A stretch of 32,065 bases of DNA from Haliea sp. (GCA_002862985.1 PKCY01000048.1:1-32065), one strand, 5' to 3'. Shown: positions 1 to 8,321, counted from the stretch's first letter. Made by a program: numbers and translations. Notes: generated from the sequence alone by a model not told the origin.

Positions 1-363
1 CAGAACGCTAATCTACCAGGCGCATTGAAAGCGATGATCAATTACTATCGCGCTTTGCTGCGAGGTAGAAAAGAAGTTGCTGCACGTGGTCTGCCGATCA
101 TCAATGTCCCTACGCTGATGATCTGGGGTGAAGAGGATGTGGCGCTTACCCGTGAGACCACGTATGGCACCGAAGAGTATGTCAGCGACTTTCAGATACG
201 GTATCTGCCTAGAGTCTCCCACTGGGTGCAACAGGAAGCGCCAGATCAGGTGAATGTCATGATAAAGGCATTTCTGGAAGATGCCCCCGTTCCTGAAGTG
301 GAATGGAGAATGCACCTGGTGTCACCGGCCCACGATAACGGCTTCACGATAGACGGTTCTTGA
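1..363 (+). CDS. alpha/beta hydrolase, C-terminal part (5' end outside window)
   Basis: The reading frame is open from base 1, so the gene begins upstream; about 120 C-terminal residues are visible. The segment LPIINVPTLMIWGEEDVAL is the usual strand before the acid of an alpha/beta-hydrolase triad, with the Asp in GEED. The later VSHWVQQEAPDQVN carries the catalytic His in the context typical of epoxide-hydrolase and haloalkane-dehalogenase-like members. The nucleophile elbow lies outside the window, so the substrate cannot be inferred. The last 20 bases overlap the 3' end of nspC, which is convergent on the other strand. The fold is certain enough; the exact activity is unknown. Confidence 0.85.
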   Translation, partial: QNANLPGALKAMINYYRALLRGRKEVAARGLPIINVPTLMIWGEEDVALTRETTYGTEEYVSDFQIRYLPRVSHWVQQEAPDQVNVMIKAFLEDAPVPEVEWRMHLVSPAHDNGFTIDGS

Positions 364-1510
364 AATCATCATAGCCAAACTCGCGCACGATCTCTAAATG
401 ATCTGTGTTCGAATTCCAAATCGCCAGCGCGGGAAGCTTTGTGCCATTGAAGGTGCTGGTTTTGACCATGGTGTAATGCGCCATATCACTGAATACCAGC
501 CGTTGTCCTATTGAGAGAGGCTCGGGGAAGCTGTAGTCACCCATCACATCGCCCGCGAGACAGGTCAGCCCGCCTAAACGATATGTGTTCGCCTGGACAC
601 CCGCCTCGGATGCACCCAAAACCTCTGGTCGGTAGGGCATTTCCAGTACATCCGGCATGTGGCATGTGGTGGAAGAATCGAGTATCGCTTGCGGCAGTTG
701 GTTCCAGCTGAGGTCCAGCACCTCACTAACGAGTACGCCAGTGCCCAGGGCGATGGCTTCGCCAGGCTCAAGGTAAACCTGCACCCCATACTTCAAGGAA
801 AATGTGCGAACGCATTCCACCAGTTCGTCGCGTTGGTAGTCGGGCCGCGTAATATGATGTCCGCCGCCAAAGTTTACCCATTCCATACGTTTGAGCAGAT
901 GACCGAATTTTTCTTCTACTGCCTGAAGCGTCCGTTGCAGAGGTGGAAAATCTTGTTCGCATAATGTGTGGAAGTGTAGTCCAGTGATGTGCTCAAGTGC
1001 ACCCTCATCCAATTGCGATAGCGGAATACCCAGACGCGACCCTAGCGTACAGGGATCGTACAGGGGCACTGTGCCCTCGGAATGCTCAGGATTTATGCGC
1101 AGGCCGAATTTCAATGTAGGCCGGTGGGCCTGAGCCTCTAGCGCGAGCGGGCGATAGCGCAGCCACTGCGCGCAACTGTTAAATACCAGGTGATCTGCAA
1201 TTTCCAGAATTTCCTGCAGGTCGTCTTCAGCGTAAGCGGCGCTGAACACATGCACTTCTCCATCGTAATAATCGCGTCCCAAGCGCACCTCGTGCAGACC
1301 ACTTGCGCAGATGCCACTGAGATGGCGGGAGACTAAAGGCGCCAATTTCCACATGGAGAAGGCTTTGAGGGCTGTTAGAATCTTTGCGCCACTGTCCTGT
1401 GCAACCTGATTGAGGGTCTGCAGGTTGCCTTCTACCGCCACCTCATCCACCACGAAACAAGGTGAGGGCAGGCGACTAAGATCCAGCGTGCCAAAATCTG
1501 TGAATTGCAT
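344..1510 (-). CDS. nspC: carboxynorspermidine/carboxyspermidine decarboxylase
   Basis: This 388-residue, fold-type III PLP enzyme decarboxylates carboxynorspermidine or carboxyspermidine to the triamine, the last step of the alternative polyamine route. The PLP lysine is expected at K49 in TALKAFSMW. Further family signatures are a GGGHH glycine loop, LEPGEA for phosphate binding, and TTCHMPDVLEMPYRP, which holds the Cys/Asp that complete the active site across the dimer. Length fits the family. It starts 21 nt after the stop of the dehydrogenase gene, so the two are almost certainly one operon in pathway order. Whether norspermidine or spermidine is the main product cannot be read from the sequence. 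Confidence 0.93.
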   Translation of the reverse strand: MQFTDFGTLDLSRLPSPCFVVDEVAVEGNLQTLNQVAQDSGAKILTALKAFSMWKLAPLVSRHLSGICASGLHEVRLGRDYYDGEVHVFSAAYAEDDLQEILEIADHLVFNSCAQWLRYRPLALEAQAHRPTLKFGLRINPEHSEGTVPLYDPCTLGSRLGIPLSQLDEGALEHITGLHFHTLCEQDFPPLQRTLQAVEEKFGHLLKRMEWVNFGGGHHITRPDYQRDELVECVRTFSLKYGVQVYLEPGEAIALGTGVLVSEVLDLSWNQLPQAILDSSTTCHMPDVLEMPYRPEVLGASEAGVQANTYRLGGLTCLAGDVMGDYSFPEPLSIGQRLVFSDMAHYTMVKTSTFNGTKLPALAIWNSNTDHLEIVREFGYDDFKNRLS

Positions 1511-1531
1511 GCTTGGTGCCCCTGAGCGGTA

Positions 1532-2743
1532 TTAGCTGGGAATGATCTCTAAATGGAATGCTGGATCTAACTCTACGATTTTCCAGGGCAGGCCGTAGCG
1601 ATTCATGTCCTCCATGAAAGAATCGGGGTCGCACTGTTCGACGTTCCAAACACCAGGCTTGCGCCATTTGCCTTCAAGGATCATTTTGGCACCAATCATA
1701 GCGGCTACGCCAGTGGTATAGGAAATAGCTTGCGACTTTACTTCCCGATAACAGGCCTGATGATCACAGATACTGTACAGGCACATTAGTTTCTCGTTGC
1801 CATCTTTGGTGCCGCGTACGATACAACCAATGCAGGTTTTACCTTCGGTGCGCGAGCCTAACGTAGAAGGATCGGGAAGCAAGTGGGCGAGAAACTGAAC
1901 AGGCACGACCGACTGCCCCTGGAATTCGAGAGGCTCGATGCCCGTCATCCCCACGTTCTTCAATACTTCAAGATACTTCAGGTACTGATCCGAAAAGCTC
2001 ATCCAGAACTGGGCACGTCTAAGACTCGGAAAATGCTTACTGAGTGATTCCAGTTCTTCGTGATACATGCGGTATATGTTGAATGTGCCAACGTCATCGG
2101 GGCAGGTGTAGCGCGCTCGCTTTGACATTGCGGGCGTGGTGACAAACTCGCCATTCTCCCAGTGGCGACACGCTGCGCTGACTTCCCGAATGTTGATCTC
2201 GGGGTTGAAATTGGTAGCAAAAGGATGGCCATGATCTCCGCCATTGACATCGATGATATCGAGCTCGTGGATTTCATCGAAATAGTGTTTTGCGAGGTAG
2301 GCTGTGAAAATATTGGTCGCGCCAGGATCAAATCCACTACCAAGCAGGGCGGTCAGCCCCGCGTCGAAAAAGCGTTGTTGGTATTCCCACTGCCACCGAT
2401 ATTCAAATTTAGCAGTATCGAGGGGTTCGTAGTTGGCCGTGTCCAGGTAGTGCACGCCCGCTATCAGAGCTGCGTCCATAATGGTCAGGTCTTGGTAGGG
2501 TAGCGCAACATTAATCACCAGATCGGGCTGTTCCTCTTTTAGCAGCTCGGTCAGTTGTGGGACAATGTCGGCGTCTATTTGTGCTGTGCGGATGGTCTGC
2601 TGAAGTTGGGCTGCTATCGCCTTACATTTAGACTCAGTGCGACTAGCTAGCACGATTTCGCTAAAAACCTCCGGTAATTGGGCGCACTTGTGGGCAACTA
2701 CGTTTCCCACACCTCCGGCACCTATAATCATCAGTTTGGACAT
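1532..2743 (-). CDS. carboxynorspermidine (saccharopine-type) dehydrogenase
   Basis: The protein has 403 residues of the saccharopine dehydrogenase-like family. It opens with a Rossmann fold, SKLMIIGAGGVGNVVAHKCA, giving the GxGGxG NAD(P) loop near residues 8-13. Family members of this length paired with nspC reductively condense aspartate semialdehyde with diaminopropane or putrescine, giving carboxynorspermidine or carboxyspermidine. The motif DTANYEP and the central GSGFDPGATN segment are typical of this Lys1-like group. It is the first gene of the two-gene polyamine operon. True saccharopine dehydrogenase (lysine catabolism) is the alternative, but the nspC neighbour argues strongly against it. 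Confidence 0.9.
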   Translation of the reverse strand: MSKLMIIGAGGVGNVVAHKCAQLPEVFSEIVLASRTESKCKAIAAQLQQTIRTAQIDADIVPQLTELLKEEQPDLVINVALPYQDLTIMDAALIAGVHYLDTANYEPLDTAKFEYRWQWEYQQRFFDAGLTALLGSGFDPGATNIFTAYLAKHYFDEIHELDIIDVNGGDHGHPFATNFNPEINIREVSAACRHWENGEFVTTPAMSKRARYTCPDDVGTFNIYRMYHEELESLSKHFPSLRRAQFWMSFSDQYLKYLEVLKNVGMTGIEPLEFQGQSVVPVQFLAHLLPDPSTLGSRTEGKTCIGCIVRGTKDGNEKLMCLYSICDHQACYREVKSQAISYTTGVAAMIGAKMILEGKWRKPGVWNVEQCDPDSFMEDMNRYGLPWKIVELDPAFHLEIIPS

Positions 2744-3312
2744 GAGCTTACTTTTTCGGACATCTCTTTCAGCATGGCTTACTCGATTTCATATGCAACT
2801 TCTCTGCTGATTATCGCATTATCGCTGCGATAATAAGACGCCGACCATATCGGTTGGGGCGTATAGGCGAGTGCTAAATCGGTTAAGAATAACCTGAATG
2901 CTTGTAACGGCATCCCCTGCGACTCCTCAATCGATCTGAAAAAAAATGCATACCGGGCAGAAGGGGCGATAGCCACAGCGCACACCACAATGGCTATATC
3001 TTCTCAAGTTCAGTTTTCGGTCGCGCTTGATAATTGCCTACTTTCAGGTGCCAAATTGGGTGTCAGAAAACATAAATGCTCTACAGCACTCAACTGGTTG
3101 AGAAGTCTATTCCAGACCAACCAGAACACAAGTACTTTTTCGAATTGTATTACAGGTGAGGGAGTGCCGGGGGACGAATCGGCTATAACCCTGTCCTCTG
3201 CAGGCGCGCGCTGGCGTAACACAGTTGCTGAAAACTCAGTTTTCTCCAGTTCTCAGGTTACACGACTTAATAAAGCTGCTATAAGTTACGAACACTAAAA
3301 AGGCTACTGAGT
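2744..3312. other. 569-bp intergenic region between the divergent polyamine operon and mltD-like gene
   Basis: No convincing gene is visible. Short open frames on both strands show no recognisable family or signal. The region must hold both divergent promoters, but no strong -35/-10 pair stands out. It contains the inverted repeat at 2810-2834 and a weaker one (CTGGTTG at 3094-3100 with CAACCAG at 3118-3124, 17-nt loop). Confidence 0.6.
2810..2834. repeat. inverted repeat upstream of the polyamine operon
   Basis: A perfect 9-bp inverted repeat, ATTATCGCA-N7-TGCGATAAT, whose loop itself repeats TTATCGC, so the motif occurs twice directly and once inverted. It lies about 70-90 bp upstream of the carboxynorspermidine dehydrogenase start on the minus strand. 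No U-tract follows, so an operator is more likely than a terminator. The cognate regulator is unknown. Confidence 0.45.
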
Positions 3313-4815
3313 ATGATCAAAGCATTCTTTCTGCTTGCGGTGCTGCTCCCCTACCTTAACGCCAGCGCCGCGAACTTTCCCCGTCCAGCCTCGCTGGAAC
3401 CCGCCGTTGAGTTCTGGATCAAGGTTTATACCGAAATTCCCACGTCTGCGGGCTATATACACGACGCTCGCTCGCTAAACGTCATATACGACACCATTGA
3501 GCTTCCTGGCCAACCCGGTGACGCCGGTCGTCAGCGCCTGATAAGCGATGCAAGAGATCGCGTGGCCAGTGCCCTGAATACCCTCGGCGATGGAAAACGC
3601 ACTAATCTTGCCATCACAGAACAGAAGGTGCTGTCGGCATGGCCACAGAATACATCCAGTAACACTTTTGCCGCTGCAGCGAAAAATGTTCGTTTCCAGC
3701 TTGGCCAGTCAAACCGTTTCAAGGACGGACTGATACGCTCTGGGCAGTGGAAGCCTTATATCCGTCAAACACTGAGGGCGCATAACCTGCCTGCCGAACT
3801 GGAAGTCCTTCCCCATGTGGAGTCATCCTTTAATCCCGCAGCCTATTCAAAGGTGGCAGCAGCGGGTATGTGGCAGTTTATGCCTGCAACGGCGAGACAG
3901 TTCATGCGTGTAGATCATGTGGTAGATGAACGCATGGATCCTTACGCTGCCACTGAGGGCGCCGCGAAATTACTTAAGCGCAATTATGGCATCACCGGTA
4001 CCTGGCCCCTGGCGTTGACCGGTTACAACCACGGAGCGGGGGGTATGGTGCGTGCTTCCAAAGTGCTAGGAACGCGGGATATCGCGGTCATTGTAGAGCG
4101 GTATCGTGGCCGAGCTTTTGGTTTCGCATCTCGGAACTTTTATACCTCGTTTCTCGCAGCGCTTGAGATCGATAACGACCCGGAACGTTTTTTTGGTCCG
4201 ATAAAATTTGACAGGCCTACCCGCTACGACGTAGTCACACTGCAGGAATTCATCTCCGCAGACAACATGGCCCAATCAACTGGTATCAGCTTGGATGAGC
4301 TCAGGCTGCATAATCCATCGTTGCGTGCGATTGTCTGGTCTGGCGAGAAACACATCCCGCAGGGCTATGCGTTCAGAGTACCAGCGACCAGACTGGCGCA
4401 ACCGTTGGCCCGCACCGTGGCAGACTTGTCCAGCGACGCTCGCCACACTTTACAGCAACCTGACCTGGAGCACCGAATTGCATCCGGTGATTCTCTCAGT
4501 ACTATTGCTCGGAAATACGGTACTTCCGTGTCGCGATTGATGACGCTCAATGGTTTGCACAACCACAAAATTCGGTCTGGAAAAAATCTCATTCTGCCGG
4601 GCAATACAAGACCTGTATCTGCTAATGCCTCGCTGGCAGCTCGCGCAGCCGCTAGTCAGGGTAGTTTTGAGTACACTATTCGTAAGGGCGATTCGTTGTG
4701 GAGTATTGCGCGGCGCTTCAAGGTATCCCAGAAGCAACTCGTCTCTTGGAATGATATATCCAGTAAGAAATATCTCCAGCCGGGTCAGAAGTTGAAGATC
4801 GCTACCGCCGGTTAA
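3313..4815 (+). CDS. membrane-bound lytic murein transglycosylase D-like protein (SLT plus LysM repeats)
   Basis: This 500-residue exported enzyme would cleave the MurNAc-GlcNAc bond of peptidoglycan, leaving a 1,6-anhydro product. It begins with a signal peptide (MIKAFFLLAVLLPYLNASA) with no lipobox cysteine, unlike E. coli MltD. The SLT domain spans about residues 140-290, with catalytic glutamate E170 in LPHVESSFNP followed by AGMWQFMPATAR and GYNHG. A degenerate LysM-like stretch near 313-357 is followed by two clear LysM repeats (about 386-432 and 452-497, each with a GDSLxxIAR core), which anchor it to glycan. The start is ATG with AAGG about 9 nt upstream. It stands alone, not obviously in an operon. 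Confidence 0.92.
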   Translation: MIKAFFLLAVLLPYLNASAANFPRPASLEPAVEFWIKVYTEIPTSAGYIHDARSLNVIYDTIELPGQPGDAGRQRLISDARDRVASALNTLGDGKRTNLAITEQKVLSAWPQNTSSNTFAAAAKNVRFQLGQSNRFKDGLIRSGQWKPYIRQTLRAHNLPAELEVLPHVESSFNPAAYSKVAAAGMWQFMPATARQFMRVDHVVDERMDPYAATEGAAKLLKRNYGITGTWPLALTGYNHGAGGMVRASKVLGTRDIAVIVERYRGRAFGFASRNFYTSFLAALEIDNDPERFFGPIKFDRPTRYDVVTLQEFISADNMAQSTGISLDELRLHNPSLRAIVWSGEKHIPQGYAFRVPATRLAQPLARTVADLSSDARHTLQQPDLEHRIASGDSLSTIARKYGTSVSRLMTLNGLHNHKIRSGKNLILPGNTRPVSANASLAARAAASQGSFEYTIRKGDSLWSIARRFKVSQKQLVSWNDISSKKYLQPGQKLKIATAG

Positions 4816-4981
4816 AATCTCTGCTATACCTTGAAACACAAACTGACGCGGAGTTCAGTATCACTTTGTCTCGGGTATGAGCATGATTTGATCAGACTGC
4901 TCGTCCGGACTCTAGTAGCACCCGTCTTCGAAAATCAGTGTGTATAATCGGTTTTTTCTATTTTATGCCTGATGGAACAAA

Positions 4982-5719
4982 ATGAGCGTCGAAAAACAGC
5001 ACGATTCTGCTTACATCTCGAAAAATGAACTACGCAAAACGGCACGGGCCGTAAAGCCTAAAGATGCGGCCACACTCATTATCGTCCGTAGAGGTGGCAA
5101 GGAACCTCGTGTACTGATGGGGAAGCGTGCCGCTAGCCACAAATTCATGCCCAATAAATTCGTATTTCCCGGCGGAAAGGTAGATCTCGGGGATGGTCGC
5201 ATTATGCCGCCCCACGATTTGCATCCGCAGGTGATGAAACGCTTATGCCGTGGGTGCTCTCCAACACGAGCACGTGCTTTAGCGTTAGCAGCCATTCGGG
5301 AAACCTATGAGGAAACTGGATTAATTATTGGGGAGCCGCACACGCCGACCCTGAAATCGCGGTCACCCCTGTGGGATGCCTTTTTACAGCATGATATCAA
5401 TCCGCGGCTCGATGAGCTTCACCTCATTGCTCGGGCGATTACACCACCCTATCGAAATCGTCGGTTTGACGCGCGGTTCTTTATGGTCGATGCCGAACAT
5501 ATTCAGGGTGAGGTGCATGAGCGCCCGCAGGGATCGGGAGAGCTACTTGATTTGCATTGGGTGGGTGTGTCCAAAGCTCAGAGTATGGAGCAACTCCCTC
5601 ATATCACTCGATCGGTTTTGCGGGCACTGGAGGAGCGATTGCGTGATGGTGCAGGTCACGACGTGTTGGGTCCGTTTGTACATACGCGCAAGGGAAAGTC
5701 TGTTATTGAATCGATTTAG
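4982..5719 (+). CDS. Nudix hydrolase with an inserted Nudix box (NUDT19-like)
   Basis: This 245-residue protein should hydrolyse nucleoside-diphosphate-linked substrates. The Nudix motif is split: FPGGKVD at about 62-68 is separated from RETYEETGL (R106, E110, E111) by about 41 residues, not the usual 14. An extra basic, Cys-containing segment sits between them. This arrangement is known from the NUDT19/RP2 branch, where acyl-CoA derivatives are substrates, so a CoA-type substrate is a reasonable guess only. All metal-binding glutamates of the REUXEE half are present. ATG is preceded by GGA at good spacing. Flanking genes are not functionally related. Confidence 0.85.
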   Translation: MSVEKQHDSAYISKNELRKTARAVKPKDAATLIIVRRGGKEPRVLMGKRAASHKFMPNKFVFPGGKVDLGDGRIMPPHDLHPQVMKRLCRGCSPTRARALALAAIRETYEETGLIIGEPHTPTLKSRSPLWDAFLQHDINPRLDELHLIARAITPPYRNRRFDARFFMVDAEHIQGEVHERPQGSGELLDLHWVGVSKAQSMEQLPHITRSVLRALEERLRDGAGHDVLGPFVHTRKGKSVIESI

Positions 5720-6014
5720 AACGAAACTAGTGGTTTAGCGGCTAGCCCGACGATTGAGCTGCTAGACTTTAGAGAGCCCGACCGGAATGGACGCCTATCG
5801 TGTAGCGTAGTCGCATTATTTTGCGGTTGTCACTTGCGCCTGTATGTTTGTGTTTGCCTGTCTCAATCTTGGTAATAAATCACGGTAAGCTATCTATCGA
5901 TTCTTTGATGTTATCAGACGGTTTGCGTTCAGATCATAGGAAACAAAAATCAGAGTCGTCGGATCATTTGCAAATTGATGTAAAGCACGCAAAAAAAAGA
6001 GTCATAATCAAGCG
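5720..6014. other. 295-bp AT-rich intergenic region
   Basis: No gene, tRNA or clear terminator is visible. An open frame from 5821 overlaps the start of the next gene in another frame and lacks family signals. The base composition becomes clearly AT-richer from here to about 7500. Confidence 0.5.
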
Positions 6015-6632
6015 ATGGCAAACAACACGCATCCCGATGTTACACAGCAAAGCCCTCAACTGGGCCGTCTGCAGAGAGGGCCCACTGTCAAGGGGTACCG
6101 GGTTGAAAGTTTTACGGACATTTTAAAACGCCATGGAACGACCATGGGGTTTCTCGCGGTCATCTGTCTGATGGCCCCAGGTTCCTTCTCAATTATTGCG
6201 GCCACGATCACGAAATTGATTCTACAGCCCGTACCGTATTTCCTCACCCTGCTTGGCCTGCTAGTATTTTTTTCTGCCTGGACCGCACGACGGCCAGGTT
6301 CGATCAAACGGAAAACCCAATGGATATTTTATCTGCTGTATATCTCCATCGTTGAAGAACTTACCTTCAGGGTAATATTTCCCTCGCTACTCACTCCGCA
6401 CTTCAGTTGGTTGACGGCGAATATTGTAAGCAACGTACTGTTCGCTGGTATACATTATATTACCCTGCGCTGGAAGCTCAGGAATTGTATAGTGACCTTC
6501 GTTGGTGGAATGGGTTTGAGCCAGTTAATGACTCACGGTGATCTGGCGCTGGTTGTTCTTATTCATTGGCTGGGGACTTTTTTAAATACGCCGTTCCCTC
6601 CGACAGAAAAAAATAACTATAGCCATGGTTAG
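6015..6632 (+). CDS. CPBP family intramembrane metalloprotease (CAAX/Abi type)
   Basis: This 205-residue membrane protein has about five hydrophobic segments (roughly 43-65, 73-90, 102-113, 133-150 and 176-190). The three CPBP motifs are present in order: EExxxR at E114-E115-R119 (VEELTFR), the second-motif histidine H147 in NVLFAGIHY, and H184 with N191 in LIHWLGTFLN. These coordinate zinc in the Rce1-like fold. Bacterial members include bacteriocin self-immunity proteins and proteases of unknown target; no bacteriocin precursor is visible beside it. The ribosome binding site is weak (GAG about 12 nt upstream of ATG). It sits in an AT-rich islet next to a broken truA-like gene, suggesting acquired DNA. 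Confidence 0.82.
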   Translation: MANNTHPDVTQQSPQLGRLQRGPTVKGYRVESFTDILKRHGTTMGFLAVICLMAPGSFSIIAATITKLILQPVPYFLTLLGLLVFFSAWTARRPGSIKRKTQWIFYLLYISIVEELTFRVIFPSLLTPHFSWLTANIVSNVLFAGIHYITLRWKLRNCIVTFVGGMGLSQLMTHGDLALVVLIHWLGTFLNTPFPPTEKNNYSHG

Positions 6633-6708
6633 GTATTGACGTAAAAAAACACGCGCTATTTGTAATATAACATTATAACTTTACTCATTTTTTAGCTTGG
6701 AAATATGT

Positions 6709-7497
6709 ATGTACCGTCATCGTCTCGTAATTTCATACAAAGGCACCAGCTACTTTGGCTGGCAAGACTTGGGTGCAAGCGAACAAAAGCCTACCGTTCG
6801 GGCAAGTATCCACCGTGCCCTAAAGATAATTTGTAAATATCAGACCTGTACTATTTCCGCTGCAAGTCGGACCGATGCTGGTGTCCACGCACAGGGTTAA
6901 GTTGTAAAAATCACTATCGCCATAGATATCGCATCAGAAAAACTTCTGCTTGGAATGAACTCACTATTGCCTGATGATCTCCGCATTCTGCAATGTGGCC
7001 CCTGTACCGCAGAATTCAATTGCAATACTGACAGTAAGAGCAAAGAGTACCGCTACTATTTTTGTACGGACCCAATCTACAATCCAGTTCTCAACGATAT
7101 CGTTATGCATATCCCTTGTGATAGCAAAGCCTCAGTCGCAGAGTCAATTGATATAGAACTCATGCGGCGAGCCTGCAAACTCTTCATTGGTCAACATGAT
7201 TTTTATAGCTTCGCGAGACGAGATGCCAATATTCGATCAACCTATCGTACAATTTCCACCTGTGAAATCTTGCGTGCTCCACCTTCAACCTTCGCTAATG
7301 AAATTTTCTACCTTAAGATCGTGGGTAATGGCTTCCTAAAGCAGATGGTTTGATATATTGCGGGCGCGTTATTCGCGCTCGGGAGAAACCAGCTTAGCTT
7401 GAGTATCATTAGTGAGGCGCTAGTGGATTACAAAGAGAAAAAAGTAAGTTCCAGAGCGAAATCTCACGGGCTGCATTTGATTCAAATTTGTTATTAA
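6709..7497 (+). pseudogene. truA: tRNA pseudouridine synthase A-like gene with two in-frame stop codons
   Basis: One uninterrupted frame of 262 codons plus stop reads as a full-length TruA homologue. It has an N-terminal YKGTSYFGWQ, the catalytic-Asp motif SRTDAGVHA, a central SKEYRYYF, GQHDFYSFARRD, and a C-terminal RAKSHGLHLIQICY. It is broken by TAA at 6898-6900, exactly where GQVV of the family expects Gln (CAA), and by TGA at 7351-7353, where MVR expects Arg (CGA). Each stop is one C-to-T change away from the expected codon, and there is no frameshift. The start chosen is ATG 6709; an upstream TTG at 6697 is also in frame. It is AT-richer than its neighbours. A second, intact truA elsewhere is expected but cannot be seen here. 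Confidence 0.85.
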
Positions 7498-7518
7498 ATT
7501 ATAGAGATAATTTAGTTT

Positions 7519-7545
7519 AAAAAGGCCCGTACAAGGCGGGCTTTG
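7519..7545. terminator. bidirectional terminator-like hairpin
   Basis: GCCCG at 7525-7529 pairs with CGGGC at 7537-7541. The flanks are A-rich on the left and CTTT on the right, so it could end transcription from either side. On the minus strand a T-rich run follows the stem, just downstream of the DUF4136 gene. Confidence 0.65.
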
Positions 7546-7565
7546 GGGAAGTGCGAAGGTTCTGG

Positions 7566-8198
7566 TTATGCCGGCGGCAGCGGTGGCGGCGGAAATGCCG
7601 CAAAAATGGCTGTGGCGGCGGCATTGTATTTGTCTTGGTCAGTGCCTTGATTGCCTTTGAGGCGTGATTGTGTGACGCCGCGCCATACGGATTTCTGTAA
7701 CTTCGGGTCTATCAGGTCAACGATAAAGGTACCTTGGGTGTAGTTCTGTACGGTGACCTCGGTACGCGTGGGACTGCAAGCCCAGCAGTTGTAGTAGCTG
7801 TATCGGTTGTAGCGGCCATAGTAACCACCGTACCCACCATAACCCACGGTGGGTGCATTCCAGGTGCGCACATCGGTTTTGTTCTGCGTGACCAGTGCCC
7901 AGCTTAGTAGGAGGTCTGCTTCGGTCGTATCCTTTACGATAACAAAACCTTTATTGGTAAGCGCGTAGGACAAGGCTTCGTCAATGCGGTCGCGCTGGAT
8001 GTCACTCAGTTGGTGAGGGTTGTCGCCGGAGACCTCTCCGGAATTTCGGTAGAAGCTGATTTTTTTCACGGCGGCGAAATCGTAATCCGCTTTGTAGTCC
8101 ACGGTTGGCTTCGGTGGGCCGCTGGCACAGGCCGCCAAGATGATGGCGATGCCAAAACCAGCCAGAGTGCGCAGGGCTGTGCAGGTGGAATGTATCAT
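7566..8198 (-). CDS. DUF4136 domain lipoprotein
   Basis: This 210-residue protein begins with a lipoprotein signal peptide ending in the lipobox LAAC (C24), so it should be anchored in the envelope. The rest fits DUF4136: VDYKADYDFAAVKKISFY near the start, then DRIDEALSYALTNKGF, ADLLLSW, and a C-terminal GTFIVDLIDPKLQKSVWRG. A Gly/Tyr/Arg-rich stretch of about 20 residues (near 118-138) interrupts the domain, followed by CWAC. It ends in a Pro-rich tail (PPPPLPPA). The molecular role of this family is unknown. The start has an AGGA about 10 nt upstream. It is probably monocistronic, with a terminator hairpin just downstream. Confidence 0.85.
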   Translation of the reverse strand: MIHSTCTALRTLAGFGIAIILAACASGPPKPTVDYKADYDFAAVKKISFYRNSGEVSGDNPHQLSDIQRDRIDEALSYALTNKGFVIVKDTTEADLLLSWALVTQNKTDVRTWNAPTVGYGGYGGYYGRYNRYSYYNCWACSPTRTEVTVQNYTQGTFIVDLIDPKLQKSVWRGVTQSRLKGNQGTDQDKYNAAATAIFAAFPPPPLPPA

Positions 8199-8321
8199 TA
8201 AAAGCTTCCTCGGGAGCGGGGGCGGATGACTGTGTTAGTGTAGCTAAGTTTGCAGTGTTCCGTCGATGTAGTCACTTCTTTTTGACCGACTCATTGAAAG
8301 TCAAAACCAAGTCATTACTGA

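Noticed and set aside
2779-2988. 69-codon minus-strand frame upstream of the polyamine operon
   Set aside because: Spans the inverted repeat and shows no signal peptide or family pattern; likely chance.
2990-3298. Open frame of 102 codons in the gap upstream of mltD-like gene
   Set aside because: No recognised motif, an overlapping antisense frame of similar length, and no clear ribosome binding site.
5821-6126. 101-codon frame overlapping the CPBP protease start
   Set aside because: Runs into the protease gene in another frame and has no protein-family character.
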